The position numbers and the translations under genes are program-made. The notes below the pieces were generated by a model. It saw only the letters and a list, made by a program, of their open reading frames with translations, was not told the origin of the DNA and did not search any database. DNA of 64,000 nucleotides from CAZQBY01 sp964592405 [NCBI: uncultured archaeon] (GTDB lineage: Archaea > Altiarchaeota > Altiarchaeia > JAFGQM01): positions 1-64,000 of the forward strand of contig CAZQBY010000003.1 in assembly GCA_964592405.1 (NCBI GenBank). The letters run 5' to 3'. This document shows, in pieces, positions 15,142 to 24,028 of the stretch. Position 1 is the stretch's first letter. The number at the start of each line of letters is the position of its first letter.

Positions 15142-16605
15142 ATGAAAAAGGACGACAAGGATCTGTTCAATATCCCAAAGGAGGGCAACTTCTCGAAGTG
15201 GTACATAGAGCTGGTGAGGCGGGCAAAGCTCGTGGACCAGCGCTCTCCGGTCAAGGGCTTTGACATCATCATGCCAAATGCCTATGCTATCTGGGAAAGC
15301 ATACAGGAATTCCTAAACCATGAGTTCAGAAATGTTGGTATACGCAATGCCTATTTTCCTCTTCTTATACCGGAAAGCCTTCTCCAGAAAGAAGCCGAAC
15401 ACTTTGAGGGGTTTGTCCCGGAGGTGGCGTGGGTGACGCATGGAGGGAATGAGAAGCTGGATAACAGGCTAGCCATAAGACCAACCAGTGAAGCAATAAT
15501 CAATTACATGTTTTCTCTCTGGATACGCAGCTATCAGGATCTGCCGTTGCTGGTCAACCAGTGGTGCAATATTGTCCGCTGGGAGACAAAGATGACCAAA
15601 CCCTTTTTGAGGGGAAGGGAATTCTTGTGGCAGGAAGGACATACTGCCTTTGCAACACCAGAAGGAGCGGCCAAGAATGTGAGGGATATCCTCAACATAT
15701 ACCGCAGACTCATTGAGGAGCGCCTTAGGATTGCATGCTTCTTTGTCAAGCGCCCTGAATGGGACAAGTTCGCCGGAGCTGATGAAACAATATCCATTGA
15801 AACCCTCATGCCGGACGGACGGGTGCTGCAGGCCGGGACTGTGCACAACCTTGGCCAGAATTTCTCCAAGCCGATGGACATAGTTTTTCTGGACAAGAAG
15901 AACGAGAAGAAGAATGTATATCAGACTTCCTGGGGCGTGAGTACCCGGCTGATTGGAGCAGTGGTGATGTCCCACGGCGACAACAAGGGCTTGGTCCTGC
16001 CATTCGGGCTGGCGCCGACGCAAGTGGCCATCATACCCATAATATTCAAGGGGGAAGAGAAATCGGTCCTCAACAAGTGCGAGAAAGTCAGGCTCAAACT
16101 AGAGAATGCCGGGTTCACAGTCAAGATAGATTTGTCTGACAAGCGGCCTGGTGAAAAGCACTACTACTGGGAGCTCATGGGCGCGCCTCTGAGAATCGAG
16201 ATAGGGCCGAGGGATGTGAAGGCCAGGAAGCTGGTCCTGGTCTCGCGGCTGGGGGGCAAGAAGTCTGTCATCGCGGAGGGTGATGTCGTCAAGGAGGTTG
16301 AGATCGCCGCCAAAAAGCTGGACGACTCCCTTGCGCGCGCGAGCGCGAAGCATCTGAGGGAGAACATCAAGGAGGCGAAAGCGCTTAGCGAAGTCGATAA
16401 GATCATCAAGTCCGGGGGCATCGCAAAGGCCCCGTTCTGCTCCGTAAAGGCTAATGGAAAGGCCTGTGATGATGAGTTAAAAAGCAGGGTAGGGGCTGAA
16501 GTCAGGGGAACGCTCTATCCAAAGCCGGAAAAGGCTGATGGAGAAAAGTGCGTGGTCTGTGGGAAGGCCGCAAAGGAGATAGTTTATATTGCCAAGGCTT
16601 ATTGA
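15142..16605 (+). CDS. proS: Prolyl-tRNA synthetase (archaeal/eukaryal type)
   Basis: 487 residues, class II. Motif 2 is in QWCNIVRWETKMTKPFLRGREFLWQEGHTAF and motif 3 in SHGDNKGLVLPFGLAP. PTSEAIINYMFSLWIRSYQDLP is the family proline-binding region. The anticodon domain follows (TQVAIIPIIFKGEE...), then the C-terminal zinc-like domain with CSVKANGKACDDEL and CVVCGKAAKE, ending in AY as in eukaryal-type enzymes. It charges tRNA-Pro in the cytoplasm. Length matches archaeal homologues. Confidence 0.95.
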   Translation: MKKDDKDLFNIPKEGNFSKWYIELVRRAKLVDQRSPVKGFDIIMPNAYAIWESIQEFLNHEFRNVGIRNAYFPLLIPESLLQKEAEHFEGFVPEVAWVTHGGNEKLDNRLAIRPTSEAIINYMFSLWIRSYQDLPLLVNQWCNIVRWETKMTKPFLRGREFLWQEGHTAFATPEGAAKNVRDILNIYRRLIEERLRIACFFVKRPEWDKFAGADETISIETLMPDGRVLQAGTVHNLGQNFSKPMDIVFLDKKNEKKNVYQTSWGVSTRLIGAVVMSHGDNKGLVLPFGLAPTQVAIIPIIFKGEEKSVLNKCEKVRLKLENAGFTVKIDLSDKRPGEKHYYWELMGAPLRIEIGPRDVKARKLVLVSRLGGKKSVIAEGDVVKEVEIAAKKLDDSLARASAKHLRENIKEAKALSEVDKIIKSGGIAKAPFCSVKANGKACDDELKSRVGAEVRGTLYPKPEKADGEKCVVCGKAAKEIVYIAKAY

Positions 16606-16636
16606 CCTCTCATTATTAATCTCCTGTTAATCCCAG

Positions 16637-17566
16637 TCAGCCCCTCTTTTTTACAAACCTCGACAAGGGTCTTAGGTGTCCAAGGTCCAGTGACCGGAAG
16701 CGAAAGCTGCGCTCGAAGCCGGGTGGTATGAGGTCGGTTTGTGTTCCGGGGAAGCGGGAGGGGATGTCCGCATAGTAGCGTTTTATCATCCTTGGTGGGA
16801 AACCCAGTTTAACAAGGTTGGGGTGATGCTCGGCCGCTCTGGCCCTTTCATATATCTCTCCCTCAGTGATGGAATCCCAGTTCTTTACTATGTGCATGGC
16901 GTCAGTACTGCCCTCATGTGCAGCCTGTATCATCCTCCGCCTGACCGCCTCGCGCTTGAATCCCTTCCTTGCGCGTGCATATTCCTCCCCCGGGACCAAA
17001 ACCCTCTGAGCGCCTCTCCTCCTCAGCGAGTCTGCAATCAGAGCCAGACCGAGGATCGGCGCACCATAACCATAAATTCTGCGGAAACGAGCGGGGATTT
17101 TGCGCTCCAGCTCAGACCCTGCCATGCCATAAAAGTTGATGAGGTAATCCGCATTGGACAGCCGGTCCATGCCGGCAGACATTATCAGGCTTGAAAAGGT
17201 TGGGAGCCCCTCCGGAAAGAACCTCACCTGTGCGGCTAGGTCGCCCCAAGCAGGCAGCCTATTGGTAACATGGATCTCCGCAGGCATAAAACGAATCCCC
17301 CTTATGCCCATATCCGCAAGTCCCCTGGCTGCACGCATCTCCTGTAACTGCTGCTTAATGTGTGCGCCGGTTGGTGATTCAGGCAGGCGCGCCCTTATGA
17401 GCGGATGGAGACCCTGTATCTGCGCAGGCGTCAGACGCCTGCCGATGTGCGCAAGAGTGTGAAGGCCCTTCTCCAGCTTCTGCAGTCTTCTTACATCGGC
17501 TCCGACAGCAGAGAGTATGGCAGGGGGTTCAAAGGCATGGGTCTCATGATGGTGGTTTTTGGCCAT
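16637..17566 (-). CDS. Unrecognised protein, paralogue B of a tandem pair (GNAT-like motif)
   Basis: 309 residues, no membrane segment, no cysteine cluster. It shares with the upstream gene a series of motifs: GIRFMPAEIHV, FFPEGLPTFS, ARFRRIYGYGAPILGLALIA, LVPGEEYARARKGFK and MIKRYYADIPSRFP. The piece RxYGYGAP-helix-RRRGAQRVLVP resembles motif A of GNAT acyltransferases (R/Q-x-x-G-x-G/A, helix, strand), so an acyl-CoA-binding fold is possible but unproven. A His-rich start (MAKNHHHETH) is notable. The gene starts 1 bp after its paralogue's stop, so the two are made together. Confidence 0.55.
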   Translation of the reverse strand: MAKNHHHETHAFEPPAILSAVGADVRRLQKLEKGLHTLAHIGRRLTPAQIQGLHPLIRARLPESPTGAHIKQQLQEMRAARGLADMGIRGIRFMPAEIHVTNRLPAWGDLAAQVRFFPEGLPTFSSLIMSAGMDRLSNADYLINFYGMAGSELERKIPARFRRIYGYGAPILGLALIADSLRRRGAQRVLVPGEEYARARKGFKREAVRRRMIQAAHEGSTDAMHIVKNWDSITEGEIYERARAAEHHPNLVKLGFPPRMIKRYYADIPSRFPGTQTDLIPPGFERSFRFRSLDLGHLRPLSRFVKKRG

Positions 17567-17567
17567 T

Positions 17568-18515
17568 TCACTCGGTTTTTTTTCTCATAAATCTGTCCAA
17601 CGGCTGAAGGGCGTCTAGATCTATCTCATGGAAAATGTGCCTCTCAGCAGATAATGGAAGCGATAACTCGGTTATGCGACTTGGGAGCCTTGAGGGTATT
17701 CTATGGTAATAGCGGTGTATCATCATAGGCGAAAGTCCGGCTTTTGATATGGCCTTTCCACCCTCCATCCTGTGTATTTTGTCATAGAGCTCCTGTTCAG
17801 TCAGCCGGTCCCAATCCCTCAATAGACTCCCAGCGGTTTTATTTCCCTTCTCGGCACGCTCCTTGAGGAGGAACCGGGTCATTGGGCTTTTGATGCCCTT
17901 CCGCATGCTGGCATATCTGGTCCCGGGCACAAGTATTCTTCCAGAACCCTCTCTGGCCAAGGCCCTTGAGAGAAGGGCAAGACCAAGTGTTGGCGCACCA
18001 TAACCATAGAGCCTCCGGACCCACGCAGGAGAGCCCTTTGGTATACTTGACCTCTGCATCGTGTAAAAGCGTATGATGTGTCCCTTCTCCACCGGCAAAG
18101 CATGCGCCCACATGTGCAGCCAGGTATTTTCTGGAAGGCCCTGTGGATTGAAATAAAGCTCAGGATAGTATTCCTCCTTCACATTGGAAGGAATCAGATG
18201 GACCTCTGCCGGTATGAAGCGAAGACCGCGGATGTGCTTGCCCCCAGGCCCCATGGACCGCAACCGGCGGACGGCAGCCAGCTCACCTGCAACCCGGGCG
18301 ATGTGATCTCCTGTGACAGGCCTGCCGAAACTTACAAGCCTCTCGCGTATCACCGGATTCAGTCTCTGCAGGATTTCCTGCGGCACATGCTCTTGGGCAC
18401 CGAAGCTGATTTTTTCCAGACTGTCCAAAAGCATTTCCAGCTTTGGCTTTGTCATGCCACGTGTCAGGAAGTGCATAGGCGGCTTGAAAGCATAGATTGG
18501 ACGTTTTTTAGGCAT
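17568..18515 (-). CDS. Unrecognised protein, paralogue A of a tandem pair (GNAT-like motif)
   Basis: 315 residues from the ATG at 18515 (MPKKRPIYAFKPP); upstream in-frame codons overlap the divergent gene and are not used. It aligns along its length with the next gene: GLRFIPAEVHL, YFNPQGLPENT, GHIIRFYTM, VRRLYGYGAPTLGLALLSRA, ILVPGTRYASMRKGIK, and MIHRYYHRIPSRLPSR. The N-terminus up to about residue 90 is helical and less conserved. No known domain is clear beyond the GNAT-like segment. Its start lies only 33 bp from the divergent dph6 start, so a shared regulatory region is likely. Confidence 0.55.
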   Translation of the reverse strand: MPKKRPIYAFKPPMHFLTRGMTKPKLEMLLDSLEKISFGAQEHVPQEILQRLNPVIRERLVSFGRPVTGDHIARVAGELAAVRRLRSMGPGGKHIRGLRFIPAEVHLIPSNVKEEYYPELYFNPQGLPENTWLHMWAHALPVEKGHIIRFYTMQRSSIPKGSPAWVRRLYGYGAPTLGLALLSRALAREGSGRILVPGTRYASMRKGIKSPMTRFLLKERAEKGNKTAGSLLRDWDRLTEQELYDKIHRMEGGKAISKAGLSPMMIHRYYHRIPSRLPSRITELSLPLSAERHIFHEIDLDALQPLDRFMRKKTE

Positions 18516-18548
18516 GTTTTTTTTACATATGAAAAAAGATAAAATAGT

Positions 18549-19148
18549 ATGAGAGTGGTGGTTCTCTTCTCTGGGGGCAAGGATTCGACCTACGCATTGC
18601 ACTATGCGCAACAGCAGGGGTTTGAGGTGGTATGCCTGCTGAATGTTGTGTCAAGGAATAGGGAGTCATACATGTACCACACACTCAACTCAGACCGCGT
18701 CCCGGAGCAGGCACGGGCGATTGGGGTCAGGCTGTACCAGTTAAAGACGGAGGGTGTAAAGGAAGAAGAGGTCGAGGATTTGAAGAAGATGCTCAAGAAG
18801 CTGAAGCTGGAAGAGGGCATCGAGGGTGTGGTCTCCGGCGCGCTGGCCTCCGATTACCAGAAGACGCGGATTGAGAGGATCTGTGACGACTTGGATCTGG
18901 CTTCCATAACCCCCATGTGGCACGTCAACCCGGAGGCCTATATGCGCGCAGTGATAGACGCAGGCTTTGACGTGAGGATAGCGGGCGTCTTTGCAGATGG
19001 CTTGGATGATTCATGGATAGGAAAGAAGATTGATGAGGCTACAGTCCAAAGGCTCAGGAGGCTGAACATCCACATTGCAGGAGAGGGTGGGGAGTATGAG
19101 ACGATGGTCGTCGACGGGCCCGAATTTAAAATGAGTTTAAAGTTCTAG
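18549..19148 (+). CDS. dph6: Diphthine-ammonia ligase-like PP-loop ATPase
   Basis: 199 residues. The PP-loop SGGKDS is at residues 8-13, GVVSGALASDYQKTRIE is the family middle motif, and AGEGGEYETMVVDGP near the C-terminus is diagnostic of the Dph6/MJ0570 family. The enzyme adenylates diphthine on elongation factor 2 and adds ammonia to give diphthamide. The window also has a truncated dph2, so this archaeon should keep an intact Dph2 elsewhere if the pathway works. The stop overlaps the convergent hydrolase by 12 bp. Confidence 0.88.
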   Translation: MRVVVLFSGGKDSTYALHYAQQQGFEVVCLLNVVSRNRESYMYHTLNSDRVPEQARAIGVRLYQLKTEGVKEEEVEDLKKMLKKLKLEEGIEGVVSGALASDYQKTRIERICDDLDLASITPMWHVNPEAYMRAVIDAGFDVRIAGVFADGLDDSWIGKKIDEATVQRLRRLNIHIAGEGGEYETMVVDGPEFKMSLKF

Positions 19149-19874
19149 CACCATCCCATCATGTGCGGCTATGGTTTCCACACCTGTAGAGTCAGTTATG
19201 TTGCGCGCAATAGCATCTGTGTCAGTCGTTGCAAGAAGGTAGCCAAAGTGGGTCAAAACAGCAATCTTTGGCCTTGACTCCTGTATCAGCCGGGCAGCCT
19301 CGCCCACTGAGAGGTGCTTGGTTATCTTGCTTTCATCCGGCCGGAGGACATTGAGGATCAGAATATCCGAGTTTTTGTAGTATGTGATCAGGTTACTGTT
19401 ATAGTTTGTATCAGAGCTGTATGTTATGACACCGTCCTTCAGATGAAACTTGAAGCCAAATGCATTGTCATGGTCAAAGGTCGGGATTGTTTCAATTTCG
19501 ATACCTGCTATGCAGTGACTTCCAGCAGAATCAAAAACCCTGAAGTCCACCATCGATTTGTGATAATCGGATACATACCTCTCTACATTTCTGTTCACAA
19601 AAAGGGTCCCTCTCCTGACATTCATTGCATCTGTCATGCCTTCAACACACACCTCTGTATCGCTATAGTGATCAAGATGATTGTGACTGACCAGTATAAT
19701 ATCCAGTTTCCTCAGATCCCTGCCTAATTCCAGCGCGCGTATTAGTGTTCCAACGCCCGGATCTATCAGGATATTCCTGCCATCAGTCTCCAGCCAGATG
19801 CCCGCGGTCCTCCTGACCTGACTGAGCGTCACAAACCTGCCGCCGCCGGTCCCAAGGAACATTAGAGAGCTCAT
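19137..19874 (-). CDS. Metallo-beta-lactamase-fold hydrolase
   Basis: 245 residues. It shows MFLGTGGGRFVTLSQVRRTA at the start, LIDPGVGTLIRALELG, and the metal motif LVSHNHLDHYSD (HxHxDH). Further ligand candidates are the Asp in ITYSSDTNY and the His in AVLTHFGY. This pattern resembles the RNase Z/UlaG-like group, but the exosite of RNase Z is absent. It is probably a cytoplasmic phosphodiesterase or lactonase; the substrate is unknown. Its promoter side faces the next gene with an AT-rich TATA-like run. Confidence 0.8.
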   Translation of the reverse strand: MSSLMFLGTGGGRFVTLSQVRRTAGIWLETDGRNILIDPGVGTLIRALELGRDLRKLDIILVSHNHLDHYSDTEVCVEGMTDAMNVRRGTLFVNRNVERYVSDYHKSMVDFRVFDSAGSHCIAGIEIETIPTFDHDNAFGFKFHLKDGVITYSSDTNYNSNLITYYKNSDILILNVLRPDESKITKHLSVGEAARLIQESRPKIAVLTHFGYLLATTDTDAIARNITDSTGVETIAAHDGMVLEL

Positions 19875-19936
19875 CGGCGTTTTTTATTTGAAGGTGTTTT
19901 AATAATAATTGAGAAAAAAGTTGTTGATAAAGATAG

Positions 19937-20506
19937 ATGACCGGCCCGCCGAGTGTTGAGGAAATATTGAGATGGGGATATGATGAGGAGATCCGTCTTG
20001 CCGAGAAGGATCAGGACCACATTCTCCACAGCATGCAATATGTTCCAGTCCTTATAAAGCTGGTCAATGACCCAAACTGTCCAAAGGACTATTTTGCCTT
20101 TAGCATTCTGTGTGATTTCACAAGAGAGATGTTCCTAAACCGCAATGAGAAGGAGATAAGGGATCTCAAGAAGGTGAGGGACCGGATAGTTGGAGGCGAT
20201 AACAGCGAGTATGTCATGAAATGGGCAGATTATGTTGAACGGCTTTATGAATATTTTTATACTCTCAAGCCCGTTGGGAAGGAGAAAGCACGCAGGATGG
20301 CACAGGATCTCCTGGTCGGTCCGTCTAGGGTAGCCGGCAAGCTCTCCGGTCCGAGGCTTTACAACGATGTCTGGGAATTCAAACTCGGGGGGCAAGTCAA
20401 TGAATATCTTTATATAAACAGGGAGGACGGCAGCTGGACATACTCCCAGTTTTATCCGCGTAATAGCAGATTTAAGAGGCTCTTCAGATGGTTCAGGGTT
20501 CCATGA
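19937..20506 (+). CDS. Hypothetical protein (189 aa)
   Basis: Not recognised. It is soluble, rich in charged and aromatic residues, with helix-forming stretches in residues 1-115 and a C-terminal part likely beta-rich (DVWEFKLGGQVNEYLYINRE). The last residues are basic (RNSRFKRLFRWFRVP). There are only two cysteines and no signal peptide. It lies 18 bp before a methyltransferase gene, pointing the same way, so they may be co-expressed. Confidence 0.6.
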   Translation: MTGPPSVEEILRWGYDEEIRLAEKDQDHILHSMQYVPVLIKLVNDPNCPKDYFAFSILCDFTREMFLNRNEKEIRDLKKVRDRIVGGDNSEYVMKWADYVERLYEYFYTLKPVGKEKARRMAQDLLVGPSRVAGKLSGPRLYNDVWEFKLGGQVNEYLYINREDGSWTYSQFYPRNSRFKRLFRWFRVP

Positions 20507-20524
20507 AACTTTTAGAAATACAAT

Positions 20525-21187
20525 GTGGACAAGAGTTATATCAAGGAGAGAACGCGCAGGGCGTATGATAAAATAGGCAGAGACTATGATAACTGGTATT
20601 GGATGAAGAAGTCCAGAGAGCTGCGCATGGAGCTGACCCGGAGGGTGGTTGAGATACTCAGAAATGAGGTAATTGCTGGGAGAAAGAAACATCCGAGCGT
20701 TCTTGATTTATGTTGCGGTACTGGGCATCTGGTAAATGAGTTAGGGGATGTTGGATATACAGGTCTAGACTTCGCACCGGCGATGGTGGCATGTTGCAGG
20801 AAGGCCTATCCAAAGAAAAAATTCGTCTTGGGAGATGCTGAAAACCTGCCCTTCAGGGACAGGAGTTTTGATGCAGTCATCTGCTTCTGGTCATTCCACC
20901 ATATAGTCTATCCTGAGAAGGTTGTAGAGGAGATACGGCGCGTCCTCAGGCCGGGGGGGCTTGTGCTCATTGCCACCTTCAAGGATGTCAAACTGAACCT
21001 TGCCGCAAGGATAGCAGACTGGATATCTGACTCTTACTGGGGCTATGTTACCAAGCGCTATTCGATTGGCGAGATGGAGCGTCTTATGCAAAGGTTTAAG
21101 AATGTTAAGGTGGAAGTATTTCCAAAAAGCTTTTCCATCCTCAATATGATGGGGATAAGATTCCTTATAGTGAGTGGCAGAAGGTAA
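20525..21187 (+). CDS. Class I SAM-dependent methyltransferase (UbiE-like)
   Basis: 220 residues from the GTG at 20525 (VDKSYIKERTRRAYDKIGRD). Motif I is VLDLCCGTGHLVNEL, motif II includes YTGLDFAPAMV, GDAENLPFRDRSFDAVICFW covers motifs III-IV, and EEIRRVLRPGGLVLIATF is motif V. This is the Methyltransf_11/UbiE pattern of small-molecule or lipid methylation. The substrate is not evident. The stop lies inside the next gene (14-bp overlap), so the pair is translationally coupled. Confidence 0.85.
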   Translation: MDKSYIKERTRRAYDKIGRDYDNWYWMKKSRELRMELTRRVVEILRNEVIAGRKKHPSVLDLCCGTGHLVNELGDVGYTGLDFAPAMVACCRKAYPKKKFVLGDAENLPFRDRSFDAVICFWSFHHIVYPEKVVEEIRRVLRPGGLVLIATFKDVKLNLAARIADWISDSYWGYVTKRYSIGEMERLMQRFKNVKVEVFPKSFSILNMMGIRFLIVSGRR

Positions 21188-21518
21188 GGGCCTCCTTCTG
21201 GCGTCCGCCTCACTGATTGGTGTTCTCCTGATTAGCCTGTGGGCTGAGGATATTGAGATTGGGCTCATGGAATTGGAGGATATAAACGCATTTATGCTCA
21301 ATGAGGTTGTCCATATCAGGGGAGTGGTGAAGGAGTATGGGCCCATTGACGGGGGAGTAAGGCTACTTGTTGAGCAGAACGGTTATGATATGAGCGTGGT
21401 CTATTTTGGAGATATTGATGGCAGAAAGGGGATGTGTGCCGATGTTATAGGTGAGGTAAAAACAAGCAGGGGACCGGTGGAGATAACCGCAGAAAGACTG
21501 ACGCTTTTCATATGTTAG
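21174..21518 (+). CDS. Membrane-anchored OB-fold-like protein
   Basis: 114 residues from the GTG at 21174. Residues 5-22 (KGLLLASASLIGVLLISL) form a signal anchor. The rest (MLNEVVHIRGVVKEYGPIDG ... VRLLVEQNGYDMSVVYFGDI ... CADVIGEVKTSRGPVEITAE) reads like a five-stranded OB fold of the kind found in small archaeal nucleic-acid- or ligand-binding proteins. The OB domain would face outside. Function unknown. Confidence 0.6.
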   Translation: MAEGKGLLLASASLIGVLLISLWAEDIEIGLMELEDINAFMLNEVVHIRGVVKEYGPIDGGVRLLVEQNGYDMSVVYFGDIDGRKGMCADVIGEVKTSRGPVEITAERLTLFIC

Positions 21519-21540
21519 CATGCTGTTCAGGTGTCCTGAT

Positions 21541-22227
21541 TTACAGCTTTCTCATAATCTTGCGATAGAAGCTGATTATCCTCCGCCCCTCCTGCTCAGT
21601 CAGCATGGATTTGCCATATATCCTGCGCAGAGTAGAGTCCACAGCATGCTGCTGATGGGGTTGTTCATATACCCTCCTGACTATTTCTGTGGTGTATTTG
21701 TAGAGCTGTGCGCGCAGTTCTCTTGTAAGAGCCTTCTCCCTGACAGTCTTCTCAAATCGCTTCTTGGCCAGCTCGTATAGGACAATGCAGACGCTCTGGG
21801 CCAGGTTCAGGATGGGATATTCCGGATTTGAGGGTATCCTAACAACAACATCCGTTTGCTCAAGGATATCATTGGGCAGACCGTATGCCTCATTGCCGAA
21901 AAGCAATGCAGTTTTATCATGTGGCAGGATCCCGGCCAGTTGCTCAGGCGTAAGCGGCGCCTTTCGCTTGGGCGTCTTGTGACCACCCTTCTTACCTGTA
22001 GTCCCGACTATGTAACTGCATCCACGGACAGCAGCAGGGAGGCTGTGGACAATCATAGCCTTCTCCAGGACCGTTGTACCATGACTTGCAAAGGCTCTTG
22101 CAACTCTCCCCAATTCACAGGGATTGACCAGATAGAGTTCCGAAAAGCCGAAGTTCCTCATGGCACGTGCCACTGATCCTATATTGCCCTCCTCCTGCGG
22201 ATGCAGCAGAACCACACGAACGTCCAT
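21541..22227 (-). CDS. trmJ: TrmJ-like SPOUT RNA methyltransferase
   Basis: 228 residues. The SPOUT fold is shown by VVLLHPQEEGNIGSVARAMRNFGF at the start, LFGNEAYGLPNDILEQTDVVV (motif 2) and IPSNPEYPILNLAQSVCIVL (motif 3, knot). A C-terminal helical extension (LTEQEGRRIISFYRKIM) is typical of TrmJ. The enzyme methylates the 2'-O of tRNA nucleotide 32. Normal length for archaea; divergent from the membrane protein at 22305. Confidence 0.9.
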   Translation of the reverse strand: MDVRVVLLHPQEEGNIGSVARAMRNFGFSELYLVNPCELGRVARAFASHGTTVLEKAMIVHSLPAAVRGCSYIVGTTGKKGGHKTPKRKAPLTPEQLAGILPHDKTALLFGNEAYGLPNDILEQTDVVVRIPSNPEYPILNLAQSVCIVLYELAKKRFEKTVREKALTRELRAQLYKYTTEIVRRVYEQPHQQHAVDSTLRRIYGKSMLTEQEGRRIISFYRKIMRKL

Positions 22228-22304
22228 CTTTTTAATCAGTATTTCCTAATTAATAAGCCCTATAATATAAGCATATAAGCCCAAATGAAAATATACACCC
22301 AAAA

Positions 22305-23531
22305 ATGAAAAAGAGAAACCTAATAAGTCTCCTATTGCTCTTGTTCCCAATATTGTTGCCCCCGGCGCCCGGTCAGCTCAGCCAAGAAGATGCAGGGATT
22401 ATCTGTAATCAGTATGCGGGTGAGGGTGAGAGCGTACAGGTGATGGGGCCTGTCAGCTGTGAGGGGTCATACTGGCTCTGTGGTTTCACATACTTTGGCA
22501 ATAAGCAGAATATCCTGCTGGCTGTCTCAAGGAGTACCGGGGCAGTCCTGCCGGAGACAAGCGACATATTCCATGACCTCATATCCACCAGATATGCAGA
22601 GGAATATGGGGCAACCCGCATATTCAGCCAGTTCATAACAGACCCGACGCTTGCCATAGAGCTGAGGGGTATGAACGCCACCATGTTCAATTATGAGAAT
22701 ATGCTGAGATCGGCGATGGAAGAAGGTACGATAACCCGGGCAGAGTTTGCTGAAATCAGCAATGAGATTTCCTCAGTAGTAGAACTTGGGCTTGAACTGG
22801 CTGATATGGTAGATGGTCTTTACAATGCATCAATGGAGTTCCTAGCATCACCGGATTGCGTTGAACTGCTTGACTATATGGACCACCTAAATACGACCCT
22901 TGGACTGGCCAGAAATTTCAGCATGTCTTGGAATGAATTTATAGACGATTACAACAGCATCGTCACAAGGCCTGAGAATATCCAGATGGTTGCCATAAAT
23001 CCCAGCGATGCGCAGATATTCGCCCAACGGCTTGCCTCTGTTTTGGATGATCTGGAGCAGTATAGGGGGAATGTTGAGGAGTTTAGGGAGACAGTTATCG
23101 GCAATGTCATAACCAGGCTTGAACGGAAAGAGACCAAAGACAAACTAGATGAGGCTTATGACATCGTGAGCACCTCTAGAAACCCGGATGCAAAGGAAAA
23201 ATATAACCAAGCATCGAGAGCTTTCTCCAGTGGTGAATATCAGAAAGCGCGCAGCCTGATAAACGAAGCCATAGCCCTGGCGAGGATAGAGCTACCAGAA
23301 GATGACCATGGTCCTGTTGTTGTAGTCGAGAGAGCTTCGGATTATACGCCCTATTTCATTGCCATTGGAGTCCTTTTACTTGCCATACTGGTCATTATGC
23401 TGGCCAGAAGGAGAGGGGAGGAAAAGGATGAAAACGAGGAAGGAGAGGACGAGGAGAACAGGAAGGAGTCCGCCGGAACCGGGACATGGAGCTGGACAAG
23501 GGAGGGGCACAGTGCCCTTGAAAGGGTATGA
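22305..23531 (+). CDS. Surface protein with signal peptide and C-terminal membrane anchor
   Basis: 408 residues. A signal peptide (LISLLLLLFPILLPPAPG) is followed by a short Cys-containing domain (SCEGSYWLCGFTYF) and long helical stretches (residues about 100-320) with several N-glycosylation sequons (NAT, NAS, NTT, NFS). A TM segment (FIAIGVLLLAILVIMLARRR) sits near residue 350, followed by an acidic then basic cytoplasmic tail. I do not recognise the family. It would project a helical ectodomain outside the cell. Confidence 0.65.
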   Translation: MKKRNLISLLLLLFPILLPPAPGQLSQEDAGIICNQYAGEGESVQVMGPVSCEGSYWLCGFTYFGNKQNILLAVSRSTGAVLPETSDIFHDLISTRYAEEYGATRIFSQFITDPTLAIELRGMNATMFNYENMLRSAMEEGTITRAEFAEISNEISSVVELGLELADMVDGLYNASMEFLASPDCVELLDYMDHLNTTLGLARNFSMSWNEFIDDYNSIVTRPENIQMVAINPSDAQIFAQRLASVLDDLEQYRGNVEEFRETVIGNVITRLERKETKDKLDEAYDIVSTSRNPDAKEKYNQASRAFSSGEYQKARSLINEAIALARIELPEDDHGPVVVVERASDYTPYFIAIGVLLLAILVIMLARRRGEEKDENEEGEDEENRKESAGTGTWSWTREGHSALERV

Positions 23532-23912
23532 TCAGAGGGTCTGTTGGAGCCCGATGAGTGTTTCAAAGCTTATAGATGTATCGCTTTTTGATATCTTCAT
23601 ACCTGAAAGGAGATCCAATGGGAAGAACCTTGGCTTTTCTCTGTCAAATTTGACCGCAATGTAGGCCTCACAGTCCGCTCGTGAGCGGAATGCCCTAAGC
23701 TTCTCAACATCGCTCTTGTCAAGCCTGAATGAGTTCTTTTTGGTGGTCTTGCACTCTATGATTATAACACGCTGGTCCTTCATAGCGATTATGTCTGGTA
23801 TTGGGAATGGTGCCGAACCACTTCCGGCTGCACGAACGGCCGTAAACCCGCTATCCCAGAACCTGCGGACTAGACTCCTCTCAAAATTGGCGCCCTTCCT
23901 GTAGAATGCCAT
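23532..23912 (-). CDS. hjc: Holliday junction resolvase Hjc
   Basis: 126 residues with the archaeal Hjc nuclease fold. Catalytic residues: E11 in KGANFERSL, D40 in FPIPDIIA, and E53/K55 in IIIECKTT. GFTAVRAAGSGSAPFPIPDI is the family loop. It cuts four-way junctions symmetrically during recombination and repair. It sits alone on the minus strand between two surface-protein genes. Confidence 0.92.
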   Translation of the reverse strand: MAFYRKGANFERSLVRRFWDSGFTAVRAAGSGSAPFPIPDIIAMKDQRVIIIECKTTKKNSFRLDKSDVEKLRAFRSRADCEAYIAVKFDREKPRFFPLDLLSGMKISKSDTSISFETLIGLQQTL

Positions 23913-24028
23913 GAGGAGTTAACAACTGGAGAATTAAAAACTTGTGGATCGGGAAATTGACAGACATGGGTTTATATTGGCCTGATGTTTATATTAAACA
24001 TTATATTAAGCTAATTCCTAAAAAGAGG

